DNA of 48,007 bases. It comes from Geminocystis sp. NIES-3709. Lineage in GTDB: Bacteria > Cyanobacteriota > Cyanobacteriia > Cyanobacteriales > Cyanobacteriaceae. The notes beneath the pieces are model-generated. The model made no database searches. It was given only the letters and a program-made list of their open reading frames with translations, and had not been told where the DNA came from. The stretch lies in the NCBI RefSeq assembly GCF_001548115.1, contig NZ_AP014825.1, forward strand, positions 1 to 48,007, read 5' to 3'. The position numbers and the translations under genes were made by a program. Within the stretch, counting starts at the first letter, position 1; the number at the start of each line of letters is the position of its first letter. Below are positions 43,966-48,007 of the stretch, piece by piece.

Positions 43966-44247
43966 GTAATTAACTAAAGAATTTAGGTGAATATCTAAAT
44001 ATTCCTGTACCTTTTGTGCCACCAACGCGTCTAAATCTAACTGCTCAAACTGCAAAGCTAGATCGTGCAAAGTCGCATCCCTGTCTCCCAAAATCGGCTT
44101 ACCTGCATCCTGCCAAGCCTCCAATAATCGCCCTAAAACCCTCGCCTTAGAAATCCCATCATGGAGGGCGATAAACTCCGAAAGGATTGAAAGCTGATGC
44201 TCACTAATCAAACCAGAATATTTCGGCAACGAACTCGGCATATTCAA
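43966..44247 (-). pseudogene. 5' fragment of the gene split by the ISAzo13-like element
   Basis: About 94 native residues (MNMPSSLPKYSGLISEHQLS.. to DIHLNSLVNY) end at the insertion point. The reading frame then runs into the element's right end to a chance stop at 43846. The native part is helical, with GISKARVLGRLLEAWQDAG, and I do not know the family. Placement near RHH and recombinase genes suggests a plasmid-maintenance protein. Confidence 0.7.
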
Positions 44248-44402
44248 TAGGTCTTAACTTTTTTAATAACTAGATAATAACAAAAAACCAAAGTCTGTAG
44301 ATGATCGATCGTACAGAGTTTAACTGGATTAAGTAAAAGAGAATTTGTAAATATGATTGTTAAGTTTTGAAATAATTGGGGCAAGTAATATATAAGTCAT
44401 AA

Positions 44403-44774
44403 TTAAAGTATTTGCTTCAGTGCTAACTCAATTAACTTAGAGCAATCAGTACCCTTTTGTTTAGCAGATAATTCTAAAAATTTTTTAGCACTAGGAGTAA
44501 TATAAATACCACAAGTAACTCTGACTTGCTGATCTTGGCAATACATTCCCACACCTCTTTGCCCCTTTTTTCTGAGAAATAGAGATTGAGGCACCTCCAT
44601 CACTTCAATAATTTTTTGATGTTCACGATAAAGGGATTCTACACACTCACTAATAGATATATTATTTTTGGCTTTTAACTGTTCTAACTTTTGTTTTAAC
44701 TTAGAATCAATAGACAAATTAAACCTTACCTTATTCTCATCGTAAATTGGCGTGAACAACTTTTTTTTCATCAT
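44403..44774 (-). CDS. tandem ribbon-helix-helix-like protein
   Basis: The 123-residue basic protein has two segments with the RHH pattern: KVRFNLSIDSKLKQKLEQLK (about residues 14-33, followed by ISISECVESLYREH) and VRVTCGIYITPSAKKFLELS (about 83-102, followed by CSKLIELALKQIL). A single chain could therefore act as a pseudo-dimer DNA binder. It is divergent from the plasmid recombinase gene, with a 447-bp gap between, and may regulate it or copy number. Confidence 0.65.
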   Translation of the reverse strand: MMKKKLFTPIYDENKVRFNLSIDSKLKQKLEQLKAKNNISISECVESLYREHQKIIEVMEVPQSLFLRKKGQRGVGMYCQDQQVRVTCGIYITPSAKKFLELSAKQKGTDCSKLIELALKQIL

Positions 44775-45221
44775 CGATTTATTATCACTATTGTTTTGAC
44801 AACAACAATCATCCTACACTTAAAAAAAAGACCTCTTCCCTCAGTTCCAAAACTTAAAATTCAACTTATTTTTAGCTTATCGGTTGTCCAACTCTTATCC
44901 AACCAAAAAGCATCTTATTTGATAAGTATTTAGCTCCTGTGACTACTGGAGCGTTTTTCCAACATTTTTCTGACTTTTTTCTATCTTATCCAACTTTTTA
45001 AAAAACGAGAAGTGAAATTTAATAGCTATAACTACTATAAGTAAAGACTTTTAGCCTTTATTTTACCATAAAGGTATTTATATCTTTTAACACACCTTTA
45101 TCATCGAACTGTTTTTTTTTTAAATGAAATTGTTGGATATAATATTTAGATAACGACTAGCTAACAATTTTTTTTAAAGTTGCTTTAGCTATTGTGACTA
45201 CACCAAAATATTTTTAGAGAA
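44775..45221. promoter_or_regulatory. 447-bp divergent control region with TATCCAAC motifs
   Basis: The gap has no gene. CTTATCCAAC occurs at 44894-44903 and 44985-44994, a related TGTCCAAC at 44885-44892, and the reverse GTTGGATA at 45132-45139, overlapping TATAAT at 45138-45143, a likely -10 box for the recombinase gene. A GCTCC/GGAGC hairpin followed by GTTTTT (44933-44958) looks like an intrinsic terminator or attenuator. Confidence 0.5.
44933..44958 (+). terminator. GCTCC/GGAGC hairpin with T-run
   Basis: The 5-bp stem GCTCC (44933-44937) and GGAGC (44948-44952) encloses a 10-nt loop and is followed by GTTTTT. It lies between divergent genes with no obvious plus-strand gene upstream, so it might end a short leader or antisense RNA. 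Confidence 0.4.
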
Positions 45222-47078
45222 ATGAATCAGCCATATCCAACCTTATACGAATATTTTACTAGCCCAGAATTTCAGTCTTCCGTTAGTAAAATTAATTGCA
45301 TTAATACATCTATATTAAGATTTTATTTAGCTGGAGTCAAAGAAAAAAAGATTCAAGGAAAAAGATTAAACAAAGAACAAATCGAAAACCAGTTAGTCAA
45401 ACTAAAAGATATTTCTGTTGATCAGTCTTTTGATATTGAATATCATCTGTCTTTGGTGGAAAAGGGGTGCAAGGTGTATGGCAAAAACACAAAAACACAA
45501 ATGAAAGCCGATATTTCTTATGCTAGAGTCTTCTTTGAATTTGTCAAAAATTCTATGTCTGTTTCTAGTCAAAAAGAAGAAGACGAAACTGAGAGCATTT
45601 TGCCCTATCGACAGGCAATTATGGATAAATCGATGTATAAACAAAAAAGTTGTAGTGTTAATCGTCAAATCATTCTCCAAAATGAACCTTTGAAGTTTAT
45701 TGATGAGTTAAAAAATAAATATCCACATTTGTCACAGCAGCAGTTAGTTGAAAAATCAACTGAAAGTCTAACTCAAATTTTTGATACTTTTAATAACTTT
45801 GCTGAATTTAGGAAAAACGAAGAAAAATTAAGGGATAGAACTATCAATACCAATGTAGATGTACTGAGAAGATTCTTTGGTTGGTGTAAAGAGGAGCTTG
45901 AGTTAACGATCGATGAATTAAGTATCACGAAAATAATACCTGTGATTGATCCTTACATCAATAATTACCAAGATGAAGATGAGTTTGACGATAATTTTAT
46001 GACTGAGTTAGCGAAGAAAGAATGGCTGTTAAAGTCAAAAATTAACCGAAATACAAAATCTTTTATAAAATTACTTAATCGCTATTTCAACACCTATATG
46101 GCTGAAACTTCAACTGGTGCAAAGGTGATAGTTTGTAATTCTTTAATCGCTTTGACTAAATATTTATACTACGATATAACGGACGAAGACGAAGGAGATG
46201 ATTATCAAGATATTAAATTAATCAATAGACTTAAAGCCTACAGAAGAAATTTAGAGAAGGATAACTGTGATGAAGACGATGGTATTGTACCCCCGTTTAA
46301 CAGAGAAGAAACTATACAGGTAGCCATGAGACTGAAAAAGTTAGCTGACCAAAACTATGAGTATAATAGTGGTTACAAGTATAATCGAGGAAATAAACTA
46401 GGTAAGTTTGCTAAAGCTCTCCATTTACAAAGTTTTTTAGTGATCGGTTTAATGGTATTTATGCCTACAGACCGCAGTAGAACTTACCGAGAACTAACTT
46501 TTGGCGAAACTTTGGTGTATGGTATCTATAACCCTGAAACGGGAAATTTTACTTCTTATGATCAATTAGCAAAAGAAGAAGTCGCAAAATCAAAATACTA
46601 TATCCATCTATTACCCCACCAATACAAAACGGGTAAAACCTATGGTGAGTTTTGGTATCAGATTGAAAATATTGATTTTGGCGATGGTACTTTCTTTTAC
46701 GACTACCTTAACAAGTGGCTGTTTGAAGGTTATCGTGATGAATTGGCAACAGCAGGTAAAACTGATGCTGTATTTATTAGAGCCAGATCTGGAATAAGTT
46801 TTAGGGATAGTAATCGCTCCAAATTTGGGGGTTATGTCAGATCCATATTTTTACGTCTCACCAAGTATAATCTTTCCCCTCACAAACTACGAACTATATT
46901 TGTTACTTATATTAATAATCTAGGTCTTAGCGATAAAGAAAGGGAATCCATCGCTTATATCATGCACCACAGCAAGGAAATGGCTGACAAAGTTTATAAC
47001 AAACAAACATCAAGAGAAAAAATGGCTATTGGTATTGCTTTTATGAAGCAGGAAAATAGTCTTTTTCAAGCTCAATAA
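45222..47078 (+). CDS. large plasmid tyrosine recombinase
   Basis: The 618-residue protein has a C-terminal tyrosine-recombinase-like catalytic domain: Arg in PTDRSRTYRELT, HKLRTIF (HxxR), and MHHSKEMADKVYNKQ with His and the nucleophile Tyr. The N-terminal ~330 residues include segments resembling SAM-like core-binding domains (YLAGVKEKKIQGKRLNKEQ; TNVDVLRRFFGWCKEE) and an acidic linker. The length is about double XerC. It may resolve plasmid multimers or insert DNA. Start ATG 45222 begins a conserved-looking MNQPYPTLYEYF and overlaps a TATCCAAC motif. Confidence 0.75.
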   Translation: MNQPYPTLYEYFTSPEFQSSVSKINCINTSILRFYLAGVKEKKIQGKRLNKEQIENQLVKLKDISVDQSFDIEYHLSLVEKGCKVYGKNTKTQMKADISYARVFFEFVKNSMSVSSQKEEDETESILPYRQAIMDKSMYKQKSCSVNRQIILQNEPLKFIDELKNKYPHLSQQQLVEKSTESLTQIFDTFNNFAEFRKNEEKLRDRTINTNVDVLRRFFGWCKEELELTIDELSITKIIPVIDPYINNYQDEDEFDDNFMTELAKKEWLLKSKINRNTKSFIKLLNRYFNTYMAETSTGAKVIVCNSLIALTKYLYYDITDEDEGDDYQDIKLINRLKAYRRNLEKDNCDEDDGIVPPFNREETIQVAMRLKKLADQNYEYNSGYKYNRGNKLGKFAKALHLQSFLVIGLMVFMPTDRSRTYRELTFGETLVYGIYNPETGNFTSYDQLAKEEVAKSKYYIHLLPHQYKTGKTYGEFWYQIENIDFGDGTFFYDYLNKWLFEGYRDELATAGKTDAVFIRARSGISFRDSNRSKFGGYVRSIFLRLTKYNLSPHKLRTIFVTYINNLGLSDKERESIAYIMHHSKEMADKVYNKQTSREKMAIGIAFMKQENSLFQAQ

Positions 47079-47490
47079 ATAACTCTTTTGTATTATTTAG
47101 TCCTATAATTAACATGGGGCTAATTTTTTTATTTTTTCTTTGAAAGTTTTTGTTACCGTATTACGGACTTAAGATGATTTTAAGATCGATCGAGCTTACT
47201 CCTGAAACAAAGCCAAATGGAAAGATGGCTAGTAATTACCTTCTGTGTCGATCGTCTCTCAAAGCCGACTAATCTTCCATCCTGCCTGATTCCCTATCTT
47301 TCCAGTTCGGGTAAAAATGAATGCTCCTCTTATCCATTGTTCACCAAATGGTTTAGTACCTACTAGGCTTTTTACTTCTTTACTGCTGAGTATATACCCT
47401 CTTTCCACTGCTATAGTTATTTAAAATAACACTGAGACAGTTAATGATAGAATTAAAATCAACAAATATTCAGATTTTACTAATACTATA
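47079..47490. other. 412-bp gene-free gap before the IS630-type element
   Basis: I see no supported gene. The region contains GATCGATCG palindromes and a GC-richer stretch at 47170-47400. The left end of the IS630-type element should lie near 47400-47480, but without the right end I cannot define its inverted repeat. Confidence 0.4.
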
Positions 47491-48007
47491 ATGTATCATA
47501 ATTTAGAATTGAGAGAAAAGGTTATTGACTATGTAGAGAATAAAGGTAGTGTAACTAAAGCAAGTAGAATTTTCGGGGTATCAAGAGCTTCAATATATCG
47601 CTGGTTAACCAGAGAAAATTTAAAACCAACTATCGTGAAATATCGACATCGCAAATTAAATTGGTCAGCATTATACCGTGATGTGATAGAAAATCCCGAT
47701 GATAAATTAATTGAGAGAGCAAACAAGTTTGGAGTAACAGTTCCCGCTATATCTTATGCTTTTAAAAGAATGAAGATTACTAGAAAAAAAAACAGTTACG
47801 CTATAGAGAGAGAAATAGTACAGAGAGAATAAAATACTTAATAACAATAAGAGAATTAGTAAAAAAACATGGCATCAAAAGTCTTGTATTTATTGACGAA
47901 TCTGGGTTTGAAGAAAAAAGTAGTTGTATTTATGGATGGTCAAAAAAAGGGAAAAAAATTTATGGAAATAAGCAAGGAAAACGAGGAAAAAGAGAAAGTT
48001 TAGTAGG
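47491..48007 (+). mobile_element. IS630-type insertion sequence, partial (transposase in two frames)
   Basis: The first frame (47491-47832, 113 residues) is the helix-turn-helix half: NKGSVTKASRIFGVSRASIYRWL, then VTVPAISYAFKRM. The catalytic half lies one frame back and continues to the window end, with VFIDESGFEEKS as the first DDE Asp. The switch can occur at nine A (47784-47792) reading A AAA AAA, after which the sequence continues RKKKQLRYRERNSTERIKYL, a normal IS630 linker. Programmed -1 frameshifting is common in this family. Confidence 0.85.

Noticed and set aside
1-48007. tRNA or rRNA genes
   Set aside because: I saw no cloverleaf-type T-loop consensus with matching acceptor stems and no rRNA-like sequence, although a tRNA scan was not possible.

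Overview
The window looks like part of a plasmid (or plasmid-like accessory replicon) from a low-GC cyanobacterium, perhaps a Geminocystis/Cyanobacterium-type unicellular species. The evidence is very AT-rich DNA, scattered GCGATCGC (HIP1-type) octamers, heptad STRR-like CTCCCTA repeats, a ParA/ParB pair, a 1.47-kilo-residue replication protein resembling the cyanobacterial CyRepA group, and the cyanobacterial/plastid families Ycf46 and Ycf35. The genus is an inference; the plasmid assignment rests on the gene content.

Layout. 1-3087: a MITE-like element, parB and parA, two copies of a 20-bp palindrome that could be parS, and two related ~187-bp elements bracketing parA. 3088-5226: a compact two-gene CBASS (CD-NTase plus HNH-SAVED effector Cap5). 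5476-6867: a Fic protein and a small acidic protein. 6903-12063: the large Rep gene, a 75-bp tandem array copied from its own 3' end, and an upstream iteron region that is the best origin candidate. 12064-15522: an HTH protein, HicAB and a tyrosine recombinase.

15579-36250 is the core of the window: a phosphorothioation-type island. It holds an SspA/DndA-like cysteine desulfurase, an SspD/DndC-like PAPS-reductase-family protein, an SspC-like large ATPase split by a one-base shift in a run of nine C, and an SspB-like DUF4007 protein. With these lies an unusual companion set: a GIY-YIG-like protein, a 784-residue DGQHR protein, an SF2 helicase, a MORC-like GHKL ATPase, a PLD-family nuclease, an HNH nuclease, a Uma2 nuclease and an M15-like metallopeptidase. 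The first four form a tight, partly overlapping operon. My inference is that the Ssp-like genes write sulfur onto DNA and the GIY-YIG/DGQHR/helicase/GHKL operon reads the mark and attacks unmarked DNA. Two toxin-antitoxin cassettes (VapBC, YefM-YoeB) sit in the island, each bracketed by a duplicated piece of the neighbouring sulfur gene. A strong consensus promoter followed by three hairpins and a U-run (29852-29960) predicts a ~70-nt small RNA inside the island.

36425-41840: Ycf46-type AAA+ protein, DUF2997 and a frameshifted Ycf35/DUF1257 gene, interrupted by a zeta-toxin-like operon on the other strand, then an RloB plus AAA ATPase pair resembling AbiL. 41997-48007: a pentapeptide-repeat protein with perfect 45-bp repeats, a decayed ISAzo13-like element that split a small gene and left a 3-bp target duplication, a double ribbon-helix-helix protein, a large plasmid tyrosine recombinase, and the start of an IS630-type element.

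Several conserved genes (SspC-like, DUF3800, DUF1257, the ISAzo13 transposase and the gene it interrupted) are each restored by a single-base change, and in every case the length then becomes an exact multiple of three. This may mean gene decay, phase variation or programmed slippage, or sequencing indels; the sequence alone cannot decide.
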